Positions 12,056 through 19,874 of a stretch of 24,907 nt of DNA are shown here, one piece after another (positions within the stretch are counted from its first letter, which is position 1; each line of letters starts with the position of its first letter). This DNA comes from a virus. A program made the position numbers and the translations under genes. The notes beneath the pieces are model-generated. The model had not been told where the DNA came from and ran no database searches. It saw nothing but the letters and a program-made list of their open reading frames with translations. Location: positions 1 to 24,907 of IMG/VR virus record IMGVR_UViG_3300025487_000049, one strand, 5' to 3'.

Positions 12056-14299
12056 ATGGCATCAGCAGAGCAAAAGAAAAGCTATGCGGTAATCAAGAAC
12101 TTTAGGGGTATTGATACCAAAGCCAACCGTACAGCCATCGACAAAGATGAGTTCTACTGGTTAGAAAATGCTATGCCTGTCGGTCCAGGCAACTTACGCA
12201 TTACTCCGCAGTCCAATTACATCAACAACTCATCTGGAAACGCAGTTGTCTTCTCCAATAACGTCACTTACCTGACCTCTTGCAACATTTCAGATGACTA
12301 CATCGTTGCTGCAGAGGCTAACGGTGCTCTACAGTACTACGACATTACCTCTAACACGGTCGGAACTATCGTCACCGCTGGTAATTTGTCCTCATCTGGG
12401 GTGTCTGCAACTCAGTACCAGAACACAGATCTATACATCGGTGACCCTAGCAAGGGTCTATTTGACTGGACAGGCAACGCTTTTGTGTCTGTCGGCTCTA
12501 TTGGTGTTATTGCCATTACCAATCCAGGCGGGGGGTACACAACCGCACCAACTGTAACGATTAGCCCTCCAAACCAGGCGGGAGGAGATCAAGCTACAGC
12601 TGTTGCAACCATTACAACGGGTGTAGGCGGTGTTCAGAGCATCCAGGTGACCAATGGCGGGTCTAATTTCACCTCAGTTCCTACGGTCACTATAGGTGCG
12701 CCCCAGGTTGCTGGAGGCACACAAGCTACTGCTGCAGCCACAATCCAGGGTGGTAACGTGGTTGCAATCACTATGCAAGTTTCTGGATCTGGGTACTCTG
12801 CAATACCAAGCGTATCTATTACGGGTGGCGGTGGATCTGGTGCAACTGCTAATGCGGTGCTCTCCAGCGGTATTGTGAACAGCATCACGCTCACAAATGC
12901 TGGGTCTGGCTACACTTCTCAGCCTACAGTCACCCTCACAGGCGGTGGTGGCAACGTCACAGCAACCGCTATTGCGCAAGTCACAACCTTTGCAACTGGC
13001 ACGATTGCCATTGAAGTGACCAACGGTGGCTCTGGATACGGTAACCAGGGCTCTTTCTACGTCACTTTGAGTGGTGGCGGGTACACAACACCAGCCAACG
13101 CAACCGCTATCGTGACGGGAAATGTGGTCTCCAAGATCATTATGAACAACCCTGGAGCTGGATATACCTCAGTTCCTACTCTGACCATCCCTAGCTACAA
13201 CGGTGGTACTGGCGCAAATGCTACAGTCATCCTGAACACCAACTCTATTGTTGACGTAGCCTCTTTCTCAGGCAGATTATGGGTGGCTGCTGGTCGTAAC
13301 GTCTATGCAAGCTCTGCGGTGAGCCCCACAGACTTCACATCGGTGTCTGCGGTGTCGTTCAACATGGTTGACTCTACGCTGCACAACAACATCCAGGCTA
13401 TTATTTCAGCCAACAACTTCCTCTACATATTTGGTGAGGACAGTATTAACGTGTTCTCTAACCTCCAGGTGACTACATCTGGACAAACGGTGTTCACAAA
13501 TACCAACGTCTCTGCATCTATCGGTACTAAGCGTATTTACGCTATATTTGCATACTTTAGAAGTATTTTGTTCATGAACGACTATGGTGTTTATGCCCTG
13601 GTCGGATCTACAACCACCAAGATCAGCGATCCATTAGACGGTATTTTCCCTTATATCGACTTCAGCAAGCCAATTACTGCTGGTCAGGCTCTGCTTAACA
13701 ACATCCTTTGCGCTGTATTCAACTTCTACGTCAATGGCAGCTGCCCGTATGGATTTGGTGGAAATAGATACATCCAGGCGGTTTTCTTTGATAAAAAATG
13801 GTTCATTACCTACCAAGGAGCCATCCAATACGTCACTTCTGCACCTATTGGTGGCAAGGTTAACCTCTACGGGACTGTTGCAAATGCGTTATATCAGCTG
13901 TATTCCAACACAGGAACACCAGTTAGCAGTTATATACAGACCGCATTGCAAGATATGGGTGACCCTATCAGGACTAAGCAAGCGTTAAAATTCGGTATAG
14001 AGGCAACGCTTACAGCTGGTGGTCAATTTAATGCGACTGTCGATAGTGAAAATGGTGCTAGTCAAGTCTATTCATTGACAAACACCTCTGTCACTTGGTC
14101 TAATAACGTAGGGACAACGATACCGTGGATTAACAATTCATCTGCGGTCATTGGCTGGTTGCAAGAGGTTGGATATTATTTGTACAAGAGTGATGCAGCG
14201 CAGTATGGTAAGTACTTGGGACTTACTGTGACATCAAATAGTGCTGCATTTGTAGTAAACACGTTTGAGTTCGAACACGAGTTAAGAGTGAGGTTCTAA
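12056..14299 (+). CDS. Tail nozzle/hub protein with inserted beta repeats
   Basis: 747 residues, ATG 12056 after GGTTAAGG. The N terminus (NFRGIDTKANRTAIDKDEFY, then WLENAMPVGPGNL) matches the start of podovirus tail-tube/nozzle proteins, which bind the adaptor and carry fibres. From about residue 150 to 395 lie six units of about 40 residues with the pattern V-T-N-x-G-S-G-Y-T-S-x-P-T-V-T-I, not part of the usual nozzle. After this comes a beta-propeller-like C-terminal half (LWVAAGRNVYASSAVSPTDF, FLYIFGEDSINVF). It likely forms the DNA exit channel of the short tail. Confidence 0.75.
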   Translation: MASAEQKKSYAVIKNFRGIDTKANRTAIDKDEFYWLENAMPVGPGNLRITPQSNYINNSSGNAVVFSNNVTYLTSCNISDDYIVAAEANGALQYYDITSNTVGTIVTAGNLSSSGVSATQYQNTDLYIGDPSKGLFDWTGNAFVSVGSIGVIAITNPGGGYTTAPTVTISPPNQAGGDQATAVATITTGVGGVQSIQVTNGGSNFTSVPTVTIGAPQVAGGTQATAAATIQGGNVVAITMQVSGSGYSAIPSVSITGGGGSGATANAVLSSGIVNSITLTNAGSGYTSQPTVTLTGGGGNVTATAIAQVTTFATGTIAIEVTNGGSGYGNQGSFYVTLSGGGYTTPANATAIVTGNVVSKIIMNNPGAGYTSVPTLTIPSYNGGTGANATVILNTNSIVDVASFSGRLWVAAGRNVYASSAVSPTDFTSVSAVSFNMVDSTLHNNIQAIISANNFLYIFGEDSINVFSNLQVTTSGQTVFTNTNVSASIGTKRIYAIFAYFRSILFMNDYGVYALVGSTTTKISDPLDGIFPYIDFSKPITAGQALLNNILCAVFNFYVNGSCPYGFGGNRYIQAVFFDKKWFITYQGAIQYVTSAPIGGKVNLYGTVANALYQLYSNTGTPVSSYIQTALQDMGDPIRTKQALKFGIEATLTAGGQFNATVDSENGASQVYSLTNTSVTWSNNVGTTIPWINNSSAVIGWLQEVGYYLYKSDAAQYGKYLGLTVTSNSAAFVVNTFEFEHELRVRF
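12509..13240 (+). repeat. Six tandem ~40-residue beta units inside the nozzle gene
   Basis: Units begin with I/V-x-V-T-N and contain G-S-G-Y-T-S-x-P-T-V-T-I followed by a Gly-rich turn and A-T-A-x-A. Examples are ITNPGGGYTTAPTVTI, VTNGGSNFTSVPTVTI and LTNAGSGYTSQPTVTL. They are related at protein level but diverged in DNA. Such repeats are seen in phage tail proteins as beta solenoids. Boundaries are approximate. Confidence 0.75.
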
Positions 14300-14300
14300 T

Positions 14301-14912
14301 ATGCCAGTAACTTATACATTTGGTAGCGCAACATCTGCTATTCCCCTGTCTCAATTAGACAGCAATTTTGCAACACCTATAACTATAGGAAACGTAGTAG
14401 CGCAACTTGGTAACGTGGTGTCTACGATTGGTAACGTAACACTTGCAAACCCAACTGTATCAACTAATTTAAATTTCTCATCAGGAACAAATGGTATTGT
14501 TTTTAACAATTCTGGAGCTACTACAAATAGTACGCTTAATGACTATGAGACAGGGACTTGGACACCATCTGCTGCTCCTGGTGCAGGATCAATAACTTAT
14601 ACTTCGGCAGCAACTTATTTTAAAGTTGGACGATTAGTTTATGTAAGTGGTTACATATCAATAAGTTCAGTTACTGGCGCATCTGGAACTTTACAAATAT
14701 CAAATTTACCTTTTTCTAGTGGCATATCTGGTACTTATCAAAATCAAATTGGGGCTGCAAGAGATTCTCAAACAACTGGTGGTTTTTATGGTGCTTATAC
14801 AGGACCAAGCGGATCAAATTTAATCAATATACAAACATTAACTGGTGGAGGACCAGTTTATTTGGCAAATTACACTTATTCTTTTAGTCTCTCATATTAC
14901 GCATCATTCTAA
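14301..14912 (+). CDS. Tail fibre/receptor-binding protein 1
   Basis: 203 residues, ATG 14301 preceded by GTGAGG. The N-terminal third has SQLDSNFATP, which resembles fibre attachment segments, then a repeat unit (IGNVVAQLGNVVSTIGNVTL) shared with the fibre gene at 15523. In the middle, LNDYETGTWTPS (a signature of many phage tail fibre tip domains) begins a C-terminal domain rich in Tyr, Ser and Gly (TYFKVGRLVYVSGYISIS). It probably binds the host surface. The palindrome TATGTAAGTGGTTACATA lies within the coding sequence at 14640-14657. Confidence 0.75.
   Translation: MPVTYTFGSATSAIPLSQLDSNFATPITIGNVVAQLGNVVSTIGNVTLANPTVSTNLNFSSGTNGIVFNNSGATTNSTLNDYETGTWTPSAAPGAGSITYTSAATYFKVGRLVYVSGYISISSVTGASGTLQISNLPFSSGISGTYQNQIGAARDSQTTGGFYGAYTGPSGSNLINIQTLTGGGPVYLANYTYSFSLSYYASF
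14640..14657. repeat. Second copy of the TGTAAGTGGTTACA palindrome, inside the fibre gene
   Basis: TATGTAA (14640-14646) and TTACATA (14651-14657) flank GTGG, the same loop as at 7694-7713. The 14-nt core is identical in both places while the outermost bases differ yet remain paired. It codes for YVSGY in the fibre domain, so coding constraint alone might explain it. Confidence 0.45.
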
Positions 14913-14921
14913 GGAGTCACA

Positions 14922-15182
14922 ATGACACTCGCATCAACATTAGTTATTGACAAAGTAGAAACCCTACAAAACGGTGTTTTACAAGTAAGACAAGCAGAAA
15001 TCATCACCAAGGATGGTGTAGAAGTTGCTCGTGATTTTCACAGATGGATTAGAACTCCTGGTGACACCGCTGCTCAATCAGACCCAGCTCCAGTTCCCGC
15101 TATTGCTGCTGCGGTGTGGACTTCTGAAGTAGTTTCTGCATATCAAGCATTTTTAGCATCGCAGCCTAAATTGGGTGAATAA
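14922..15182 (+). CDS. Small fibre-associated protein, unknown
   Basis: 86 residues, ATG 14922 with AAGGAGTCAC. The pattern of a beta N-terminal half (ITKDGVEVARDFHRWIRTPGD) and a helical end (AVWTSEVVSAYQAFLAS) is one I associate with small proteins often found next to phage tail fibre genes, though I cannot name the family. Its stop is directly followed by the next ATG. It may be a fibre chaperone or a minor virion protein. Confidence 0.65.
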   Translation: MTLASTLVIDKVETLQNGVLQVRQAEIITKDGVEVARDFHRWIRTPGDTAAQSDPAPVPAIAAAVWTSEVVSAYQAFLASQPKLGE

Positions 15183-15521
15183 ATGTCAGTATCAGCACCA
15201 TTCTCTCCTTGCGGTAACACAGTAGTCATCTCTGCGACAACTACTGCGACAAGTCCTGTGCAAGTACCATCTAGCACACTAGGTGGCAACCAGTACAGGA
15301 TCATCAACTCTGGGACTATTACCGTCATCCTTGGCTATGGTGCTAATAGTGCATTGGCTGCAGCTGGTGCTGCAACAATACCAACGACATCACAATCTAA
15401 TTGCTTGCCATTATTGCCAGGTACAGACGAGATCATCACATTTGTTCCAAATGCGTATTTCTCTGCCAACGCAACAACTGGCACAGCAACTCTATACATA
15501 ACACCTGGGGACGGGGACTGA
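15183..15521 (+). CDS. Small beta virion protein (paralogue of 24612)
   Basis: 112 residues, ATG 15183 immediately after the previous TAA. It fits a common phage beta protein: a G-N-T-V-V start (FSPCGNTVVISATTT), NQYRIINSGTITVILGYG in the middle, a CLPLLPGTDEIITF segment and a LYITPGDG end. The gene at 24612 shows the same order (GNTV, QQYLLTN, LVPVLP). It has two Cys. It lies among fibre genes and probably decorates the fibre or head. Confidence 0.7.
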   Translation: MSVSAPFSPCGNTVVISATTTATSPVQVPSSTLGGNQYRIINSGTITVILGYGANSALAAAGAATIPTTSQSNCLPLLPGTDEIITFVPNAYFSANATTGTATLYITPGDGD

Positions 15522-15522
15522 T

Positions 15523-16731
15523 ATGCTAAAGACCGTAAGTAGTGCTGGAGGGGGTAGTTCTGGGTTTCCAATAACCTTGGGGAATACTGTTCTCACCGCT
15601 AGTAGCACGACTACGACTTTAGGAAACCTGACTCTTAACAACGTTATTATTAACGGAACTACTGAGAACAACGTATCTTTCAGTAACGTCAACGTACTCA
15701 GCGGTAATATTGCTAACGTAACTATCAGTAACGCTACTGTAGTCAACGCCAATATTACTTCTGTATCTGCAACTTTCCCTAATAGTTTTTTAGCCAACAG
15801 TACAGCAACACTCGGTAATGCAACCATAACACTTGGCAGCACTACTTCTACTGTCGGTAATTTGACACTTGGTAACGCAAACATAACGTCTGTTGCTGTA
15901 GCCTTTCCAAATAGTTTCCTGGCTAACAGCACAGTTGGTGTCGGTAATGCAACGATTGCACTAGGCGGTACAAGTGCTAACGTAGGCAACGTGACACTTG
16001 CTAACGTCACCATACAAAGTGGTACAGCATCACTTACAACGGTGGCATTGCCTTACAACGGTGCAAGCTCCAGTACTGGTCCTATAGCAGTTGGTGGCAA
16101 TATGTCTGGTGGTCCAGACACAGGATTGCTTAGTACTATGATTGGTAATGCCAACAGTTATGTATACTTATTTGTGCAAAACACAAATACAGGAACTGGT
16201 GCGTATTCAACCTACACGCTTGGCACAGAAGACTACTCTGCCTACGCTAATTTTGGCATTAACAACAACAACTATAGCGGTGGTCCAGCTAGTTCTTTTG
16301 GTCTAGCAAAGGCATCTTACTGGTACTCTCATGGTGGTGATGCTGTATACGGTACTTATACCGCTAATGCTGCACACTTTATTGCAAACGGGGCATCGTC
16401 CACCTCGGATGCAATGACCATCAATAGCAACAACACAGTCAGCATCAATGCTATTGGCTCGTTGTTCCCTAACAGTTATCTGTCAAACAGCTCTGCAACG
16501 ATTGGCAATACAGTTGTTGCACTTGGATCTACCGTGTCTAGCCTTGGTAACGTAACCCTGGCAAACGCAACCATAACTGGTGGATCTGTTAACGTAACCA
16601 CACAAAACCACCTGGCTAACGTCTCTATTACCGCAACCTATGGCAATGCAAGTCTGCCATTGCAGCCACTAGGATTCATCAACTATGACCTTAACGGCAC
16701 AGTCGTTAAGATTCCTTACTACGCTGTATAA
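15523..16731 (+). CDS. Tail fibre protein 2 with repeated Asn/Thr-rich units
   Basis: 402 residues, ATG 15523 one base after the previous stop. A shaft-like N-terminal half consists of Asn/Thr/Val-rich repeats (see repeat entry), then a globular domain at about 175-310 (VGGNMSGGPDTGLLSTMIGN, SAYANFGINNNNYSGG, YWYSHGGDAVYGTY) like phage fibre head domains, then another repeat and a short C-terminal segment (GFINYDLNGTVVKIPYYAV). It is almost free of charged residues in the shaft. It probably forms trimeric fibres attached to the nozzle for host recognition. Confidence 0.8.
   Translation: MLKTVSSAGGGSSGFPITLGNTVLTASSTTTTLGNLTLNNVIINGTTENNVSFSNVNVLSGNIANVTISNATVVNANITSVSATFPNSFLANSTATLGNATITLGSTTSTVGNLTLGNANITSVAVAFPNSFLANSTVGVGNATIALGGTSANVGNVTLANVTIQSGTASLTTVALPYNGASSSTGPIAVGGNMSGGPDTGLLSTMIGNANSYVYLFVQNTNTGTGAYSTYTLGTEDYSAYANFGINNNNYSGGPASSFGLAKASYWYSHGGDAVYGTYTANAAHFIANGASSTSDAMTINSNNTVSINAIGSLFPNSYLSNSSATIGNTVVALGSTVSSLGNVTLANATITGGSVNVTTQNHLANVSITATYGNASLPLQPLGFINYDLNGTVVKIPYYAV
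15571..16583 (+). repeat. Fibre shaft units, ~42 residues, four copies (one partial)
   Basis: The units at about 15767-15892 and 15893-16020 are tandem: FPNSFLANSTATLGNATITL with STTSTVGNLTLGNANITS, then FPNSFLANSTVGVGNATIAL with TSANVGNVTLANVTIQS. A third, FPNSYLSNSSATIGNTVVAL with SSLGNVTLANATITG, lies at about 16450-16583 after the globular domain. A partial copy opens the protein (TLGNTVLTASSTTTTLGNL, 15571-15660). The related segment in the gene at 14301 suggests shared ancestry. Bounds are approximate. Confidence 0.7.
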
Positions 16732-16732
16732 C

Positions 16733-16903
16733 ATGGACCATGATAATCCTCACATTTCTGTATTAGATCTACTCATTATTTGGGTAGGTACAGTCGTGGG
16801 GAACATCACATTGTCAACGCTGGTGCTGTTGGCAACTCTGTTATATACCGTGCTCAAGATTTATTTGTTGATACGTGATAACTTCTGGAGAAAGAAAAAG
16901 TGA
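16733..16903 (+). CDS. Holin-like single-span membrane protein
   Basis: 56 residues from ATG 16733 (MDHDNPHISV), two bases after the previous stop. An in-frame ATG at 16685 would overlap the fibre gene. The middle (LDLLIIWVGTVVGN and TLSTLVLLATLLYTVLKIYL) holds one long or two short hydrophobic segments, and the end is basic (RDNFWRKKK). This is the form of small class II or T7-type holins, and the position right after the fibre gene matches T7 gene 17.5. No endolysin is seen in the window. Confidence 0.6.
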   Translation: MDHDNPHISVLDLLIIWVGTVVGNITLSTLVLLATLLYTVLKIYLLIRDNFWRKKK

Positions 16904-17241
16904 ACCAAGATGATCTCTCTTATGTAAGATTCGGAGACGTAGAAGGTCTCGGAAGGTTTGCGTTCGAGAATTATCTGCAGCATCAACTCTTCTTTGAGAC
17001 ACTTAACAGGAAAGGATATGAGACCCCTTTCTATCCTATAGAAGAGATCAACCCACAAAACATAGATGACTTTCTCCTTGTGCACAACCAGATGCACGAG
17101 TCACTAGCAACCATTTTGAGCCTCAATAATCCTTTTCAGTTGCTCGATGCTGACTTCAATGTGGAGGATGACTTCTACGATTGGATAGGTGTGCACAGCG
17201 ATATTCATCAACAAATAGCAACTTCTCTGGGATTACTCTGA
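16900..17241 (+). CDS. Small acidic protein upstream of internal virion genes, unknown
   Basis: 113 residues, beginning at GTG 16900 that overlaps the holin-like stop (GTGA); GGAG is 9 nt upstream. It is acidic and rich in His, Asp and Phe (YVRFGDVEGLGRFAFENYLQ, DFYDWIGVHSDIHQQI). The W-I-x-x-H-x-x-I-H end is suggestive of a conserved helix but I do not know the family. Its TGA shares the A of the next ATG. It is probably a virion-associated or lysis-related protein. Confidence 0.65.
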   Translation: MNQDDLSYVRFGDVEGLGRFAFENYLQHQLFFETLNRKGYETPFYPIEEINPQNIDDFLLVHNQMHESLATILSLNNPFQLLDADFNVEDDFYDWIGVHSDIHQQIATSLGLL

Positions 17242-17621
17242 TGGCTAAGATGACAACACAAGAGATCATTGCAAAGAGCGTTGCTGGTAGTGGACAAGAT
17301 CCAAAACAAGTCCATGCTCAGATGACTCAACGTGCCTTGAATGATCCTAAGTTCAGAATTATTCGATCTGGAAATACGCTTTTTTCTTACTACAACCAGG
17401 GAAATGGCAATGCACTTGTTGCTATGGACACGGCTGCAACACCTAGAGAGCTCATAAAAGATGTTGGTGAGTTTGCTAAAGCCATGAAAGTAGCTAAGTT
17501 CAAGCAAGGAAAATTCGAGATTGGAAACCCTCAGATTGAGAAAGTACTCAAGATGGCTGGTGTCAATTACAAGCTAATGCCTATGCCTAATGGTCAAATG
17601 GCTGGTGTAATGGAGTTCTAA
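17241..17621 (+). CDS. Small internal virion protein, possibly T7 gp13-like
   Basis: 126 residues from ATG 17241 (MAKMTTQEII), which overlaps the previous TGA. The segment FRIIRSGNTLFSYYNQGNG, followed by VAMDTAATPRELIKDVGEF and NPQIEKVLKMAGVNY, resembles the GNAT-like fold of small phage proteins encoded before the internal core proteins, as T7 gp13 is. Key acetyl-CoA-binding residues are not obvious, so an enzyme role is doubtful. It is followed after one base by the next gene. Confidence 0.5.
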   Translation: MAKMTTQEIIAKSVAGSGQDPKQVHAQMTQRALNDPKFRIIRSGNTLFSYYNQGNGNALVAMDTAATPRELIKDVGEFAKAMKVAKFKQGKFEIGNPQIEKVLKMAGVNYKLMPMPNGQMAGVMEF

Positions 17622-17622
17622 C

Positions 17623-18705
17623 ATGACAAAATGGGTTCAATCAGAAGTCAATAAAGCGGGTGATGCAGGACAAAAGTTTGTCAATACCGCTGGTGATGTT
17701 GGTCAAGCCATTATTGACCATCCTATGCCCATTATTGAAAGCATTGCGCTGACTGCAGCTATTGGTCCACAAGGACTTTTACCCGCAAGTTATGCTCTTT
17801 CTGCCCCTGTTGCTGCTGCCACATCTGCTGCTGCGGTGACAGCTGCTAATGGTGGTGATGTTAAACAAATAGCAACTGCTGCTGCAACTGCTGGAGCTGG
17901 TGCAGAGGCTACTCAACTGGTAGCTCCTTATGCTGGTCCAGCTATTTCTGGCGCAGCTTCTGGTAGTATTAGCCCTGTAGCAAGTGCTGCTGGTGGAGCT
18001 GTGGGCGGTGCTGTTAAGGGTGCATTAACAGGACAAGATATTGGTAAAGAGGCTGGAATTGGTGCTGCAGTATCTGGATTGGCTGCAGCTGGGGCGCAAG
18101 GAGCTAGTGAGGCTTATGGTGCTATGACAACACCAACCCCGCAGTATGTGACAAACTATGCAGATCCTGGTGGTCCACCCATACAAACCAACATCCAGGG
18201 CAATTACAGTATTGCTCCGCAAAGTAATCCGTATTCTCCTGATGGATTTGGTCTAAAAGGTCAGCCAACAACGGGACTAGATGCCTCAACAATAGGTCAA
18301 TCTACTGCATCAGAAACACCTGGTATCAAATTGAGTCCTTTGTCTAACCCTGTGTTTACTCCTGGAGGAGTGAACTATTCATTAGCTCCCTCTGGATCTG
18401 GTGAAGGCATACAAGGACAACCAGCAGATGCGTTGACTACTTCGCCCCAGACATTGTCACCAGCAGCTCAGAGTGCGTTGCAATCGGTGCTCGGTGCTGG
18501 TCTAAGTGCTATCGGTTCAAAGGGTGGTGGTGTCGGTGGCAGTTCTGCACCTACCAGCGCAACTGATCTGGCAACAACTGGCACGACATCTAGCCCAACA
18601 TCTGGACCCGCTCCTGGTGGAGAAGTTGGAGATATAAGCACGGGCGGTGCTAAAAAGAATGTGTGGAATTTAGAATCACTACGGGAAGGACTAGGCATAA
18701 CATGA
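17623..18705 (+). CDS. Ala/Gly-rich internal virion (ejection) protein
   Basis: 360 residues, ATG 17623. After a helical start (KAGDAGQKFVNTAGDVGQAI) come long Ala/Gly-rich stretches at about 40-165 (ALTAAIGPQGLLPASYALSA, AASGSISPVASAAGGAVGGA) with glycine-zipper spacing that can insert into membranes. The C-terminal half is Pro/Ser/Gly/Thr-rich and probably disordered (SGPAPGGEVGDIS). Such proteins sit in the capsid or tail core and are ejected with DNA to cross the cell envelope. The stop overlaps the next ATG (ATGA). The call is by composition and place. Confidence 0.6.
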   Translation: MTKWVQSEVNKAGDAGQKFVNTAGDVGQAIIDHPMPIIESIALTAAIGPQGLLPASYALSAPVAAATSAAAVTAANGGDVKQIATAAATAGAGAEATQLVAPYAGPAISGAASGSISPVASAAGGAVGGAVKGALTGQDIGKEAGIGAAVSGLAAAGAQGASEAYGAMTTPTPQYVTNYADPGGPPIQTNIQGNYSIAPQSNPYSPDGFGLKGQPTTGLDASTIGQSTASETPGIKLSPLSNPVFTPGGVNYSLAPSGSGEGIQGQPADALTTSPQTLSPAAQSALQSVLGAGLSAIGSKGGGVGGSSAPTSATDLATTGTTSSPTSGPAPGGEVGDISTGGAKKNVWNLESLREGLGIT

Positions 18706-19865
18706 GCGCAATTAAAAAGATGACAAGCATGGGTGGAGATATTCGCCAGATTGCCAAGCTATTGCAAGCCAAAGCTCCTCCTGGGCACAAACTTGCCTTT
18801 ATTAGCGAAGAGGAAGCTGCACTATTAAAGAGTCGTGGGGGATCTGGACGTATCACTCCAGAGGGTATTCCCTCTTATGAGGAGACAGGCTTTTCTGCTG
18901 ATCAGGTTGCCTCTGCACAAGCCTCTGATCAAGGCAATTTGCCACCAACTCCTAGCCAAGCTGCGCCTATTACGCAAAACATTGGTGAACAACAGATCAC
19001 AACAGCTGGACCACCAACTGGTCAATCTGCTTTGCCTGGTGTATCTACATCTCAGCTCTATTCTGCTGCAGATGCCTCAGATGTTGCGCCTCAAACTGCT
19101 GGTTATCAGGCTTCAAACATACCTCAAGGCACACAAATTACTGGTGGCTACTATCAAGGCAACCCTGTAACAGCAATGCTGCCAACAGGAACTAGCCTCA
19201 CACCGCAAGATATTTCCCAGATCTCAGTAGGGCAAACACCTACAGACTTTGAGGCTGCACAAGAAAAAGCAGAAAAACAAGCATTGGCAGATGCTGGAAA
19301 ACCACCGCAAAAGCCTTTCACTCAAAGAGCTATTGATGCACTTACTGCGCCCCAGACCCTGGGAGCTCTGGGTATAGGTGGTATACAGACAGCTCTTGCT
19401 GCACAACAGATCAAGAGAGCTCAAGCACAAGGTCAGGAGGCAAAGGCACAACAACAAGCCTTGGCAGCTCCTTATCAGCAACAGGGCAATATTTTGCAAG
19501 CACAGGCTCTTAGAGGTGAGTTGTCTCCCGCTAACCAGCAAGTATTGCAAGCAGCACAAGCTCGTCTGGCTCAGACTGCCTCTGCTAGAGGTGGTGTCGG
19601 TGCAGCGCAAGACGTTAACCAAATTGCAAGTTTGCAGCAAAACTTGTTGCAGAATCAATTTAACCTTGGTCAGTCTATCCAGCAAGTTGGAGACAAGATC
19701 GCTATTGGAGCTATCAGCTCTGGTTTACAGGCAGATCAATACGTCAACACGCTTACTGCCAACTACACTACAAACATTGCCAGGACGTTGTTTGGTGTGG
19801 CTCCTACATTTGGTGGCGGTACTGGTACGCAAACTACGACACAAACAGGCACACCCGTAGCATAA
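18702..19865 (+). CDS. Gln/Ala-rich internal virion protein
   Basis: 387 residues; the start is set at ATG 18702 (MSAIKKMTSMGG), overlapping the previous TGA, with AAGGA 11 nt upstream. A longer in-frame start at 18663 would lie inside the previous gene. The N-terminal region of about 90 residues (IAKLLQAKAPPGHKLAFISE) is mixed, then a Thr/Gln/Pro-rich linker, then a Gln/Ala-rich helical region (about 195-330: IQTALAAQQIKRAQAQGQEA) likely to coil. No enzymatic motif. The role in DNA ejection or core assembly is inferred from position. Confidence 0.6.
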   Translation: MSAIKKMTSMGGDIRQIAKLLQAKAPPGHKLAFISEEEAALLKSRGGSGRITPEGIPSYEETGFSADQVASAQASDQGNLPPTPSQAAPITQNIGEQQITTAGPPTGQSALPGVSTSQLYSAADASDVAPQTAGYQASNIPQGTQITGGYYQGNPVTAMLPTGTSLTPQDISQISVGQTPTDFEAAQEKAEKQALADAGKPPQKPFTQRAIDALTAPQTLGALGIGGIQTALAAQQIKRAQAQGQEAKAQQQALAAPYQQQGNILQAQALRGELSPANQQVLQAAQARLAQTASARGGVGAAQDVNQIASLQQNLLQNQFNLGQSIQQVGDKIAIGAISSGLQADQYVNTLTANYTTNIARTLFGVAPTFGGGTGTQTTTQTGTPVA

Positions 19866-19874
19866 GGAGGCATC

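Noticed and set aside
14075-14104. TTGACA with TCTAAT at 18-nt spacing inside the nozzle gene
   Set aside because: Reasonable boxes, but within coding sequence, more than 190 nt before the next gene, with a non-optimal spacer; no other support.
15492-16013. Long minus-strand ORF (173 codons) antisense to the fibre gene
   Set aside because: Product is a Val/Leu/Pro/Thr-rich mirror of the Asn/Thr repeat codons; a shadow of the forward gene without a ribosome binding site.
19224-19685. Minus-strand 153-codon ORF rich in Leu/Cys/Ser
   Set aside because: Mirrors the Gln/Ala-rich codons (CAA, CAG, GCA) of the forward internal virion gene; not a gene.
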